Assembly (NCBI GenBank): GCA_022567775.1
Contig: JADFGH010000006.1
Span: 1-15,487, forward strand
Origin: Pseudomonadota bacterium
GTDB lineage: Bacteria > Pseudomonadota > Gammaproteobacteria > Steroidobacterales > Woeseiaceae
Reading direction: 5' to 3'
DNA: 15,487 nt
This document shows, one piece after another, positions 8,721 through 15,346 of this stretch (position 1 is the stretch's first letter; each line of letters opens with the position of its first letter). The notes below the pieces were generated by a model. The model searched no databases, was not told the origin of the DNA, and saw only the letters and a list, made by a program, of their open reading frames with translations. Made by a program: the position numbers and the translations under genes.

Positions 8721-10208
8721 TCAGATCAGGATCACGTCGAACTGATCCTGCAGATAGAGTGCCTCAGGCTGCAGCCGGATTGCCTTGCCGGTCTGCTCTT
8801 CAATCTCGGCAAGACCCCTGGCTTCCTCGTCCAGCAGGAGGTCAATAACCTCCTGGTGAGCCAGCACAAGAATCTTGTCGAATTCGAATTGCCGGTGCTG
8901 GCGAATGATCTCACGGAAAATCTCGAAACAGACCGTTTCCGCGGTCATCAGGAAGCCGCGACCATCGCAGCTCGTGCAATCCTCACACAGAACGTGCTGC
9001 AGGCTTTCCCGCGTACGCTTGCGCGTCATCTCAACCAGGCCCAATGGCGACACGGGAGTGATCTGGTGCTTCGCGTGATCGCGTGCCATAGACTGTTCCA
9101 GCGCCTGCATCACGCGAGTCCGGTGCTCCTCCTTCTCCATATCGATAAAGTCGATGATGATGATGCCGCCGAGATTTCTTAGCCGCAATTGCCTCGCAAT
9201 GGTTACCGCGGCCTCGAGGTTGGTCCTGTAAATGGTTTCCTCGAGGTTGCGATGACCGACGAAGGCCCCGGTATTGACATCAATAGTGGTCATCGCCTCG
9301 GTCTGATCAAAAATGACATATCCACCTGACTTTAAAGAAATACTGCGCTCCAGAGCCTTGCTGATCTCGTCTTCGGTGCCGTGCAGGTCGAAAATGGGCC
9401 TGCGCCGCTCGTAGAGCTCCAGCATCGGCTCAATTTCGGGCAGGAAACTTTGCGCGAACGCCTTCATCTTTTCGAAGTCGGTCTGCGAATCCACGAGGAT
9501 TCGCTCCACGTCGCTCGTGACCAGGTCGCGCAGCACCCGGATCGGCAGCGGCAAGTCCTCGTGTATCAGGGTTTTTACCTTACCTTCCCTGCACTCAACC
9601 TGAACGACCGCCCACAACTTCCGCAGGAACGCAAGATCCGCGCGCAATGCATCCCGGCTCATGCCCTCGGCAGCCGTACGCACGATGACGCCGCCGGTTT
9701 GCTCGTCGCTGTCGAGCATGCCCTCGACTTCCTCGCGCAGCCTCAAGCGCTCATCTTCGTCTTCAATCCGCGCAGACACGCCGACGCTGCTGCCGGTCGG
9801 CAGAAATACCAGGAATCTCGATGGCAGCGTGATGAAGGTGGTCAGGCGTGCGCCCTTGCTGCCCAACGGGTCCTTGACGACCTGTACGAGGACCTCCTCG
9901 CCTTCCCGAATCAGTTCCCGGATATCCGGCGCCGCAGCTTCCCCGTGGTTCTCCGCCAATCCGTTGCCACGCGCAATATCCGAGGCATGCAGAAATGCCG
10001 TTCGTGCCAGTCCGATATCCACGAAGGCCGCCTGCATGCCAGGCAAGACGCGTGATACCTTTCCTTTGTATATATTGCTGATCAGGCCCCGCCGGGATGC
10101 CCGCTCGATGGTGACCTCCTGCAGGATGCCGTTTTCCAGCAGCGCCGCACGCACCTCTCGTGGAGTCACATTGACCAGAATTTCTTCTTTTGGCGATTCG
10201 TCTGTCAT
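8721..10208 (-). CDS. rng: ribonuclease G
   Basis: 495 residues (E. coli RNase G is 489). It cuts single-stranded RNA and matures the 5' end of 16S rRNA in the cytoplasm. An S1 RNA-binding domain spans about 38-120 (NIYKGKVSRVLPGMQAAFVD). The catalytic core contains TTIDVNTGAFVG with D310 and IIIDFIDM with D353. Their 43-residue spacing equals that of the magnesium-binding aspartates of RNase E (D303/D346). A zinc-link CTSC (411-414, with C408 just before) is followed by GRG, as in RNase E/G. There is no long C-terminal degradosome scaffold, which separates it from RNase E. The start ATG at 10208 lies 10 bases after the maf stop, with AGG at a 6-base spacing. Confidence 0.96.
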   Translation of the reverse strand: MTDESPKEEILVNVTPREVRAALLENGILQEVTIERASRRGLISNIYKGKVSRVLPGMQAAFVDIGLARTAFLHASDIARGNGLAENHGEAAAPDIRELIREGEEVLVQVVKDPLGSKGARLTTFITLPSRFLVFLPTGSSVGVSARIEDEDERLRLREEVEGMLDSDEQTGGVIVRTAAEGMSRDALRADLAFLRKLWAVVQVECREGKVKTLIHEDLPLPIRVLRDLVTSDVERILVDSQTDFEKMKAFAQSFLPEIEPMLELYERRRPIFDLHGTEDEISKALERSISLKSGGYVIFDQTEAMTTIDVNTGAFVGHRNLEETIYRTNLEAAVTIARQLRLRNLGGIIIIDFIDMEKEEHRTRVMQALEQSMARDHAKHQITPVSPLGLVEMTRKRTRESLQHVLCEDCTSCDGRGFLMTAETVCFEIFREIIRQHRQFEFDKILVLAHQEVIDLLLDEEARGLAEIEEQTGKAIRLQPEALYLQDQFDVILI

Positions 10209-10218
10209 ATCTGGCCTG

Positions 10219-10815
10219 TCATCGATGACCCGGCATGGCTGGCAGTTCTATGCCGACCCGGCGCAACAGGTCCGCCGTTTCAAAGACCGGCAGGCCAACG
10301 ACGCCCGTGTAGCTGCCGTTGATGGAACTTACAAAGATGCCACCCAGGCCCTGCACGGCATAAGCACCGGCTTTGCCGGCCGGTTCACCACTTTGCCAGT
10401 AAGCTTCGGCTTCGTCAGGATGAATTTCGCGAAACTGCACCTCTGTCCGTGATACCGCAGTCTCAAGCTCGCCATTTGCCACTACGGCAACGCCCGTCAG
10501 TACCCGGTGCGTGCGCCCGGACAGGCTCGCCAGCATATGGAGGGCCTCTTGCTTGGATCCTGGTTTACCGAAAACGCGGTCACCGAGGATCACGATGGTA
10601 TCGGCGCCCAGCACCGGCACTGAGCGTTCGCCTGAATCGAACGCAGTACGTGCCTTGGTAGTCGCGAGGCGCAAAACCATGTCCGACACCGATTCACCCG
10701 GCAACGCTGATTCGTCAATCGCAACACCCTCATAACTGAAATTCAGGCCCAGTGCGCTCAACAACTCCCGGCGACGGGGTGATGACGAGGCGAGATGCAG
10801 GACCGGATTGCTCAT
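10219..10815 (-). CDS. maf: Maf-family nucleoside triphosphate pyrophosphatase (YhdE type)
   Basis: 198 residues. Maf proteins hydrolyse non-canonical or excess nucleoside triphosphates to monophosphates. Signatures: SSSPRRREL at 10-18, AIDES at 32-36, GADTIV with D72, and FGKP at 82-85. The later segment KAGAYAVQGLGGIFV with INGSY resembles E. coli YhdE, which acts on dTTP and UTP, rather than YceF. The neighbour rng supports this, since yhdE-rng is the E. coli order. The substrate is an inference. The frame is open up to 10947, but the ATG at 10815 matches the family N-terminus (MSNPVLHLASSSPRR) and overlaps the rlmH stop as ATGA, a typical coupled junction. It ends 10 bases before rng. Confidence 0.94.
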   Translation of the reverse strand: MSNPVLHLASSSPRRRELLSALGLNFSYEGVAIDESALPGESVSDMVLRLATTKARTAFDSGERSVPVLGADTIVILGDRVFGKPGSKQEALHMLASLSGRTHRVLTGVAVVANGELETAVSRTEVQFREIHPDEAEAYWQSGEPAGKAGAYAVQGLGGIFVSSINGSYTGVVGLPVFETADLLRRVGIELPAMPGHR

Positions 10816-11282
10816 GACCGGTGATATGGATGCCCGGTTGTCAAAGACCAGGCCCTGTAAAGTTGTTCCGCAAATAATACCCGTGCGAGTCCATGGGGCA
10901 GTGTCAGACGTGACAGTGACCAGCGCAGATCGGCGCGGTCCATGCAAGCTTCGGAGATGCCATCAGGTCCGCCGATCACGAAAGTGAGATCCCGCCCGTC
11001 GCTTTGCCAGTCATTCAGCCTGGAGGCAAACTCCTGGCTGGAAAACTCCTTGCCGCGTTCATCGAGTACAACGACGTATTCTGACGCCTTTATCTTCGCA
11101 AGAACCTTATGTCCTTCCGCAATCTTCGCGGTCTCTGCGCTGCTATTCTTCGAGCGTCGCGCAGTCGCGATGAGATCCAGGCGAAACTGCCACTGCCGCG
11201 GCAGTCGCTGCAAATAATTTTCGAACGCGGAGTCGACCCAGGACGGCTGACGATCACCGACGGCTATCAGGCGAATGTGCAT
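10812..11282 (-). CDS. rlmH: 23S rRNA (pseudouridine1915-N3)-methyltransferase RlmH
   Basis: 156 residues, the normal length for this SPOUT (trefoil-knot) methyltransferase, which uses SAM to methylate pseudouridine 1915 in helix 69 of 23S rRNA on assembled ribosomes. Visible: N-terminal MHIRLIAVGDR, SAM-knot FVIGGPDG (101-108), LTLPHGLARV (126-135), and the conserved tail YRAWSLTTGHPYHRS (142-156). Its stop overlaps the maf start by 4 bases. The ATG at 11282 is separated from the inverted-repeat element by only 9 bases, so just GGTG in that stretch remains as a possible ribosome site. Translation may therefore depend on the structured leader. It belongs next to rsfS, also a ribosome factor. 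Confidence 0.96.
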   Translation of the reverse strand: MHIRLIAVGDRQPSWVDSAFENYLQRLPRQWQFRLDLIATARRSKNSSAETAKIAEGHKVLAKIKASEYVVVLDERGKEFSSQEFASRLNDWQSDGRDLTFVIGGPDGISEACMDRADLRWSLSRLTLPHGLARVLFAEQLYRAWSLTTGHPYHRS

Positions 11283-11291
11283 ATATCACCG

Positions 11292-11450
11292 GTGTCCTGT
11301 CCCGTGAATAAATTGATAGATATGGGCAGGTCTTTTTGTCGCTGGCGAGGCGCGACGACGAACAGTGGCAGGCACCACGAGAGGAGGAGCAACGAGGCCA
11401 GCGGCAAAAAGAACAAGCAGATTTACCAATTTCTTTACGGGACAGGACAC
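11292..11450. repeat. 159-bp imperfect palindrome (MITE-like) between rsfS and rlmH
   Basis: The outer 14 bases are perfect inverted repeats: GTGTCCTGTCCCGT at 11292-11305 and its complement at 11437-11450. The repeat continues inward: the next 16 positions match at 12. After a short bulge (11322-11330 against 11413-11420), 8 of 8 and then 7 of 8 match (11331-11346 against 11397-11412). The arms are therefore about 55 bases with a 50-base apex (11347-11396), which itself contains GTGG/CCAC pairing. The element has no credible gene. One end lies on the last base of the rsfS TAG stop; the other is 9 bases from the rlmH ATG. It looks like a non-autonomous mobile element or a large structured RNA in the operon leader. 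No clear target duplication is seen. The family is unknown. Confidence 0.82.
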
Positions 11451-11803
11451 TATCTATCGATAGCAGCAAGATCTTTGACAGGGCTCAGTAACCAGAGTTT
11501 CTCCAGGTTATAGAACTCCCTCACGCGCGGCAGCATCACATGCACCAGCGCGTCATGCAGATCCAGTAGCACCCATTCACTGCCATCTTCGCCCTCGATT
11601 CCGGCCGGACGATGACCGGCCTTGCGCGCTTTTTCCGCAACCGCATCTGCCAGGGCTTTCACGTGGCGATTGGAAGTTCCGCTCGCCACTATCATGTAGT
11701 CGGTGACGGTTGTCAGCTCGCGCACATCCAGTTTGACGATGTCCTTCGCTTTGACCTCTTCCAGCGCAGCAACGACCAGGTCACATAATTGTTCGCTATT
11801 CAT
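11450..11803 (-). CDS. rsfS: ribosomal silencing factor RsfS
   Basis: 117 residues (family about 105-130). RsfS (YbeB/Iojap) binds uL14 and stops 50S-30S joining during starvation. Visible: KAKDIVKLDVRELT (18-31), VTDYMIVASGTSNRHVKALAD (33-53), EGEDGSEWVLLDLHDALVHV and the terminal YNLEKLW box. The segment after LEKLW (SPVKDLAAIDR) is variable in the family and here runs up to the inverted-repeat element, whose first base completes the TAG stop. GGTGAG stands directly upstream of the ATG at 11803. It follows nadD by 28 bases, the conserved pairing. Confidence 0.96.
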   Translation of the reverse strand: MNSEQLCDLVVAALEEVKAKDIVKLDVRELTTVTDYMIVASGTSNRHVKALADAVAEKARKAGHRPAGIEGEDGSEWVLLDLHDALVHVMLPRVREFYNLEKLWLLSPVKDLAAIDR

Positions 11804-11831
11804 TCACTCACCGTTATAAACCAAATTTCTG

Positions 11832-12488
11832 TTAATCAGCGCCGGCGCTTTCCGCTGCCGCATAGCACCCGCTCTGCTCAATAACATCGCGCACGGCGTC
11901 GGGCATCAGGAAGCGTGGATCCCTTCCTGCCGCGACGAGTTCGCGAATTTCCGATGACGAAATCTCGAGTTGAGTAACGTCATGAATATAAATGTGTCCC
12001 GACTTTGCCTGGTGCATGTCGCCGATACGGTGCGTACCACGATCGGCAAGCAATTCACCGAGTGGGCCCATGTCCGGAGCACGCCATCCCGGACGATGTG
12101 CAACCACTACGTGTGCAAGCTGGAGAATTTCCCGCCACTGGTACCACTTGGGCAGACCAAGAAATGCATCCATACCGATTATCAGCGCCAGTGAGCGCAG
12201 CGGAAATTCGCCGCGCAACGCGATCAGTGTATCTACGGAGTACGACGGTCCCTCGCGCCTAAGCTCCCGGTCATCGACCACAAAGCCGTGTTGTCCTTCC
12301 GTCGCCACCTGCACCATTTGCAGCCGCAATTCTGCGCCGGCAACCGGTGATCCGCGGTGCGGCGGACTGCCGCAGGGCATGAACCTGACCTCGTCAAAGC
12401 GTAATGCCTGCAACATTTCGAACGCGGTACGCAAATGACCAAAGTGAATGGGATCAAAAGTGCCGCCAAAAATTCCTATCGGGCCCAT
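11832..12488 (-). CDS. nadD: nicotinate-nucleotide adenylyltransferase NadD
   Basis: 218 residues, the family length. It transfers AMP from ATP to nicotinic acid mononucleotide in the cytoplasmic NAD pathway. The nucleotidyltransferase fold shows GGTFDPIHFGH (8-18, with the HxGH catalytic pair H15/H18), PPHRG (43-47), GMDAF (105-109), and the second ATP motif ISSSEIR (176-182). The ATG at 12488 follows the holA stop with a single base between (TGA T ATG), so translation is probably coupled. The Shine-Dalgarno is weak. Confidence 0.96.
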   Translation of the reverse strand: MGPIGIFGGTFDPIHFGHLRTAFEMLQALRFDEVRFMPCGSPPHRGSPVAGAELRLQMVQVATEGQHGFVVDDRELRREGPSYSVDTLIALRGEFPLRSLALIIGMDAFLGLPKWYQWREILQLAHVVVAHRPGWRAPDMGPLGELLADRGTHRIGDMHQAKSGHIYIHDVTQLEISSSEIRELVAAGRDPRFLMPDAVRDVIEQSGCYAAAESAGAD

Positions 12489-12489
12489 A

Positions 12490-13512
12490 TCAGCTTGCCC
12501 TTTGCATGCCGCTCATCGACAGGCCGAGAATGATTTGCGTCGCCAGCTGCCAGGGATCGGCGCGCAACTGGCCTTTTGCCGCAGCGTCAGCCCGCGCGCC
12601 AAGCTGAATCAGCTGATAAAAATCTGCCACCTGGTGCCTGCCGATACAGGCGCGCACGAGACCTTGGCGGTTTTGCCAGACGCCCGCTTTGCGCAAGCCG
12701 GTGCTGAGATCAATGCCTGACTGGATGCTTTCGGCGAGGCGGGCAAGGGTGCGAAGCTCCCTGGTCAGCGCCCACATGACAATCACCGGTTCAAGGCCTT
12801 CCGTGCGGATGCCGGCCAGAATGCGAACCGCGCGTGCAGCATCACCAGCAACCGCAGCGTCGACCAGTTTGTAAACGTCAAATCTGCTCGAGTCCACTAC
12901 CGCGGCATCGACATCCGCGGCACTGATCGGACCCTCGCCGTGCAGCAGCCTTAATTTCTCAATTTCCTGTTGCGCCGCCAGTAAATTTCCTTCGACCCGA
13001 TCCGCGATTAACTGAACAGCATCGCGATCCGGCTGTAAACCGGCATTTTTCATCCGCGCGTTAATCCACGCCGGCAATTCCCGCAGCCCAACCGGCCAGA
13101 CCTGGCATTGTCCGCCAGCAGCCTCCAGTGATTTCGCCCATTTCGATGCCGCCCCGCTGCGGTCAAGTTTGGGTGCACTGACAACAAAAAGCAGATCATC
13201 GCGTGCCTGTTCAGTCATCTCGACAATCGTGGCGCCACCTTTGAGACCCGGTTTCCCCGTTGGCAATCGCAGTTCAACGATGCGTTTCTCGGCAAATAAT
13301 GAAAGGTTGGCGGCGGCGCCTCGCAGGTCCGCCCAGTCAAATCCGGTCGTGGCAATGTAAAGCTCGCGGGACCCGAAACCCTGTTCACGTGCTGCTGCGC
13401 GTATGGCGTCGAGCGCTTCGGCAACCAGCAGGGGCTCATCACCAGTAACCAGATAGCAGGGCAACAGGGAATTTTTCAGGTGCGAGTTAAGCTGATTCGC
13501 AGAGATTTTCAC
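12490..13512 (-). CDS. holA: DNA polymerase III delta subunit HolA
   Basis: 340 residues (E. coli delta is 343). Delta is the wrench of the clamp loader that opens the beta sliding clamp. It starts MKISANQLNSHL, followed by PCYLVTGDEPLL (18-29), the family's first strand and loop with no functional P-loop, then AANLSLFAEKRIVEL (67-81) in the beta-binding domain and a helical C-terminal collar. The start codon is GTG at 13512, and an in-frame TAA six codons upstream rules out a longer form. No obvious Shine-Dalgarno is present. In most gammaproteobacteria lptE and leuS lie directly upstream; here a Trm112-like gene does. It is the first gene of the compact minus-strand run. Confidence 0.93.
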   Translation of the reverse strand: MKISANQLNSHLKNSLLPCYLVTGDEPLLVAEALDAIRAAAREQGFGSRELYIATTGFDWADLRGAAANLSLFAEKRIVELRLPTGKPGLKGGATIVEMTEQARDDLLFVVSAPKLDRSGAASKWAKSLEAAGGQCQVWPVGLRELPAWINARMKNAGLQPDRDAVQLIADRVEGNLLAAQQEIEKLRLLHGEGPISAADVDAAVVDSSRFDVYKLVDAAVAGDAARAVRILAGIRTEGLEPVIVMWALTRELRTLARLAESIQSGIDLSTGLRKAGVWQNRQGLVRACIGRHQVADFYQLIQLGARADAAAKGQLRADPWQLATQIILGLSMSGMQRAS

Positions 13513-13575
13513 GCAGCAGACGGAGAATTAATTGGCATCAGATCATACCTGTCGCGCAGCACAGGTCACAAGGAT

Positions 13576-13839
13576 TCAAGGGGTCCCCTGCAACTGGTCG
13601 AGCGCAACCGATTCGCCCTCCAGCAACACGGGAATGCCGTCGTTGATCGGGTACAGGGTCTTGCCATCGTCGGTGACCAGCGCCTCTGTGAGGTTCTCCG
13701 CAACTGCACCACCATCATGATTGAGGAGCTTGCCGGCATCGATGGCCGCGTTGACTGATTTGAGCACATCCGGGCCCGCGAGCGACAGACCCTTGTGCGT
13801 TACCGGGCAACACAATATTGACAGCAGTTTCTTATCCAT
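13576..13839 (-). CDS. Trm112-like small protein (YcaR/UPF0434-related), reduced cysteines
   Basis: 87 residues. The ends match the bacterial Trm112/YcaR fold: N-terminal KKLLSILCCPVTHKGL and C-terminal LVTDDGKTLYPINDGIPVLLEGESV. YcaR-type proteins usually carry CPxC and often a later cysteine. Here the motif is CCPVT, leaving only C10 and C11, so classical zinc binding is doubtful. A middle segment of about 30 residues (about 21-52) makes it longer than the roughly 60-residue E. coli form; I recall longer variants of this kind in other gammaproteobacteria. Eukaryotic Trm112 activates methyltransferases, but the bacterial role is unclear. GAGAGG lies 5 bases before the ATG. It is 63 bases upstream of holA on the same strand and divergent from merC. 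Confidence 0.85.
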   Translation of the reverse strand: MDKKLLSILCCPVTHKGLSLAGPDVLKSVNAAIDAGKLLNHDGGAVAENLTEALVTDDGKTLYPINDGIPVLLEGESVALDQLQGTP

Positions 13840-13891
13840 TGAGCCCTCTCAGCAAACCCTTTAGATACAATATCTTGCGACGTTTTTTGTT

Positions 13892-13908
13892 ATGTTATAC
13901 TATTCTAT
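13892..13908 (+). promoter_or_regulatory. extended -10 promoter overlapped by a Zur-box-like sequence, upstream of merC
   Basis: TGTTATACT (13893-13901) is an extended -10 (TGn + TATACT). The -35 is poor: TTGCGA at 13875-13880, with a 15-base spacer. The stretch ATGTTATACTATTCTAT matches the gammaproteobacterial Zur operator core ATGTTATANTATAACAT as I recall it at 14 of 16 fixed positions. The mismatches are all in the right half, so its own dyad symmetry is only 5 of 8. If real, zinc-loaded Zur would cover the -10. It lies about 80 bases before the merC ATG and within the shared region with the divergent Trm112-like gene. The similarity is from memory and the AT-rich context could produce it by chance. 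Confidence 0.4.
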
Positions 13909-13987
13909 TATTCGGGGCACTTTGCGATTGCCGTTGTCAGCAGGCCGGCCGCTTTTGCCCGACTCCCGAGCATAACGGCAAGCACAG

Positions 13988-14383
13988 ATGGATAACAGTT
14001 CTTCCGAAAAAGGCGGCATCCTCGATCACGCGGCGATCGCGTTGTCGGGCCTGTGCCTGGTGCACTGTTTGCTGCTGCCCGTCATCATCGTGGCCCTGCC
14101 GCTGCTCGGCCAGCTCAACGCAACGCACTTTCACGCACAGCTGCTGATCGTCGTCATACCGGTCAGCCTGTTTGCGTTCACGCTGGGATTCAGGCGCCAT
14201 GCAAACCAAGCAATCATAGCGGGAGGCATTGCCGGTATTTCTCTATTGTTTATCGGCGGCACCGTTGCTCATGCCAACTTCGGGCTGCTCGCCGACAGCC
14301 TGCTGACCATGGCCGGCTCGATCGTTCTCGCAACGTCGCACTACTACAATAACCGCCTGACGCGGCACGTCCCTGCCAGCTAG
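13988..14383 (+). CDS. MerC-domain inner-membrane protein
   Basis: 131 residues with four hydrophobic helices (about 17-40, 52-68, 76-95, 99-117), the MerC topology. Helix 1 carries LSGLCLVHCLLLPV with C23, H26 and C27, a typical metal-binding arrangement in MerC-like proteins. The C-terminal HYYNNRLTRH is like the end of the family. MerC of mercury operons imports Hg(II), but stand-alone chromosomal versions without merR, merT or merA, as here, have no established substrate; some are linked to zinc control. The ATG at 13988 is chosen because an in-frame TAA lies five codons upstream (13973-13975). The Shine-Dalgarno is weak. It is divergent from the Trm112-like gene, and insertion-sequence debris begins about 30 bases after its stop. 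Confidence 0.85.
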   Translation: MDNSSSEKGGILDHAAIALSGLCLVHCLLLPVIIVALPLLGQLNATHFHAQLLIVVIPVSLFAFTLGFRRHANQAIIAGGIAGISLLFIGGTVAHANFGLLADSLLTMAGSIVLATSHYYNNRLTRHVPAS

Positions 14384-14414
14384 TTGTCCTGGATGGGCTA
14401 GACACACCCGACGA

Positions 14415-14450
14415 GTTTTCACACAGCCTCGGCCGAGGCTGTGTCAAAAC
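14415..14450. repeat. 36-bp near-perfect palindrome made of two head-to-head element ends
   Basis: The central 24 bases (14421-14444, ACACAGCCTCGG and its complement) are a perfect palindrome. With flanks GTTTTC and CAAAAC the full 36 bases have one mispair. The left half, 14415-14434, repeats in direct orientation at 14601-14620 (19 of 20). The palindrome is thus two copies of one terminal repeat meeting head to head. That suggests tandem or abutting insertion of two related elements rather than a transcription terminator; there is no T-run. Confidence 0.8.
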
Positions 14451-14620
14451 GCAAAATCGACCGCATGAGATCGTTTTCAAGCTAGGCGAATTTTCAGTTG
14501 AGGTCAGTTGATTACTAACGGAACGCTATCGGCTCGTAAGCCAGTCAATAGCGTCTCACGCTGTGTTTGAAGGCGACTTCTGGGGTGAGATTGTCGTGGA
14601 GTTTTGACACAGCCTCGGCC
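14431..14620. mobile_element. 190-bp non-autonomous element with 20-bp terminal inverted repeats
   Basis: GGCCGAGGCTGTGTCAAAAC at 14431-14450 and its exact complement at 14601-14620 (20/20) bound a stretch with no credible gene. Inside, 14523-14554 forms a hairpin: ACGCTAT pairs with ATAGCGT, and a nested GGCT/AGCC encloses a 4-base loop. Ends of the form GGCTGTGTCAAAAC resemble those of several DDE insertion sequences I recall (IS5/IS1182-like), but the transposase is absent. The best description is a MITE or an internally deleted insertion sequence. No target duplication could be identified because both sides are other mobile sequence. Confidence 0.7.
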
Positions 14621-14632
14621 AGAAGCAGCCGC

Positions 14633-14767
14633 TCAAACCCGACAATTGAGCATACGTTGAAGGGCCAAACGGTTGAATGCGGTTCGTTGCTTTGTCATCT
14701 AACACCTCGTTTTGAATCATTTTCATTATATGATCCTTAACTCGGTGTCCGGTATCTCGGGGGAACA
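14633..14767 (-). mobile_element. truncated insertion-sequence end (IS3/IS481-like) with a 21-codon orfA remnant
   Basis: Reading the minus strand from 14767, the sequence starts TGTTCCCCCGAGATACC followed by GGACACC, an end type I associate with IS3- or IS481-group elements. It continues to GAGGTG and, five bases on, an ATG (14698) opening MTKQRTAF, which looks like the start of an IS3-type OrfA. After 21 residues a TGA (14635-14633) ends it, and about a dozen bases later the 190-bp element begins. The fragment starts exactly at the stop that truncates the hydrolase gene. The family call is tentative. Confidence 0.45.
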
Positions 14768-15295
14768 TCAGATTACACTATCGCCGTCCGTGTGGCTCGA
14801 CGACACGTGTAGCAGGTAGACCGCATCTCCATTCAGATGCAAGGTCATTGTGTCGCCGAACGTAATAACAGGCAGCGCTTCAACTGATGCCGGGGGAATA
14901 TTCCGGTCTACCGCGCTGAGATAACCTCCGGAAGCCATGCGTTCGCGCATGTTGTCATGGGCGATGATTAGCGACCCGGCTTTTCCGAAGTGTTCGTTGC
15001 TCCCGTTATGGTCGTAATGCCAGTGAGTATTGATTACGTATCGAATGGGCTGGTCGCTAAATGTGGCGATTGCCGCTCTTATCGCATCGCCGGATCCGAC
15101 GTACTGATCGTCGATAATAAAAGTCCCGTCAGGCCCGGTCGACACACCGACATTGCCGCCTTCGCCAAACAACACGAATATGTTGTCGCTTAATTGTTGG
15201 GCGGTCAGGCCAGTTTCGGTCTGGGCCTGCGCATTGCTCAAAAGAATCATCGCGAAAATCAGGATCGCGGTTCGAGCAGCATCATGAAATCGCAT
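14768..15295 (-). pseudogene. secreted MBL-fold metallo-hydrolase, C-terminally truncated at an IS junction
   Basis: 175 residues remain. A signal peptide is clear: RFHDAART, a hydrophobic core (residues 8-20), then SNAQAQ with likely cleavage after AQA (25), so the product would be exported. The fold begins LSDNIFVLFGEGGNVGV and carries the metal motif HWHYDH (91-96) and a third histidine in SSSHTDGDSV (H168). Relatives run on for roughly 100 residues with the bridging Asp and last His; here the frame hits TGA right after DSVI, exactly where the insertion-sequence-like end starts. The remaining protein lacks the full metal site and is probably inactive. The frame opens to 15346, but the ATG at 15295 directly precedes the signal peptide and has GGA 7 bases upstream. 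The substrate is unknown: beta-lactamase-like but not assignable. Confidence 0.82.
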
Positions 15296-15346
15296 ATCAA
15301 TGTCCGTCGCTGGTGAGTCAAGCCTGGTTCGCGATGTTATGACCAC

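Noticed and set aside
10816..10947. Upstream extension of the maf reading frame
   Set aside because: The added residues lie inside rlmH in another frame and do not resemble Maf; the ATGA overlap at 10812-10815 is a standard junction.
11254..11469. 71-codon minus-strand reading frame spanning the palindrome (Cys/Ser-rich)
   Set aside because: It overlaps both rsfS and rlmH, lacks family features, and its odd composition comes from translating the repeat.
13546..13565. ACCTGT/ACAGGT hairpin between the Trm112-like gene and holA
   Set aside because: Only 6-bp arms and no following T-run on the minus strand, so not a convincing terminator.
14250..14480. 76-codon minus-strand reading frame across the merC end and the palindrome
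   Set aside because: It is antisense to merC codons and repeat sequence, with no recognisable protein features and no ribosome site.
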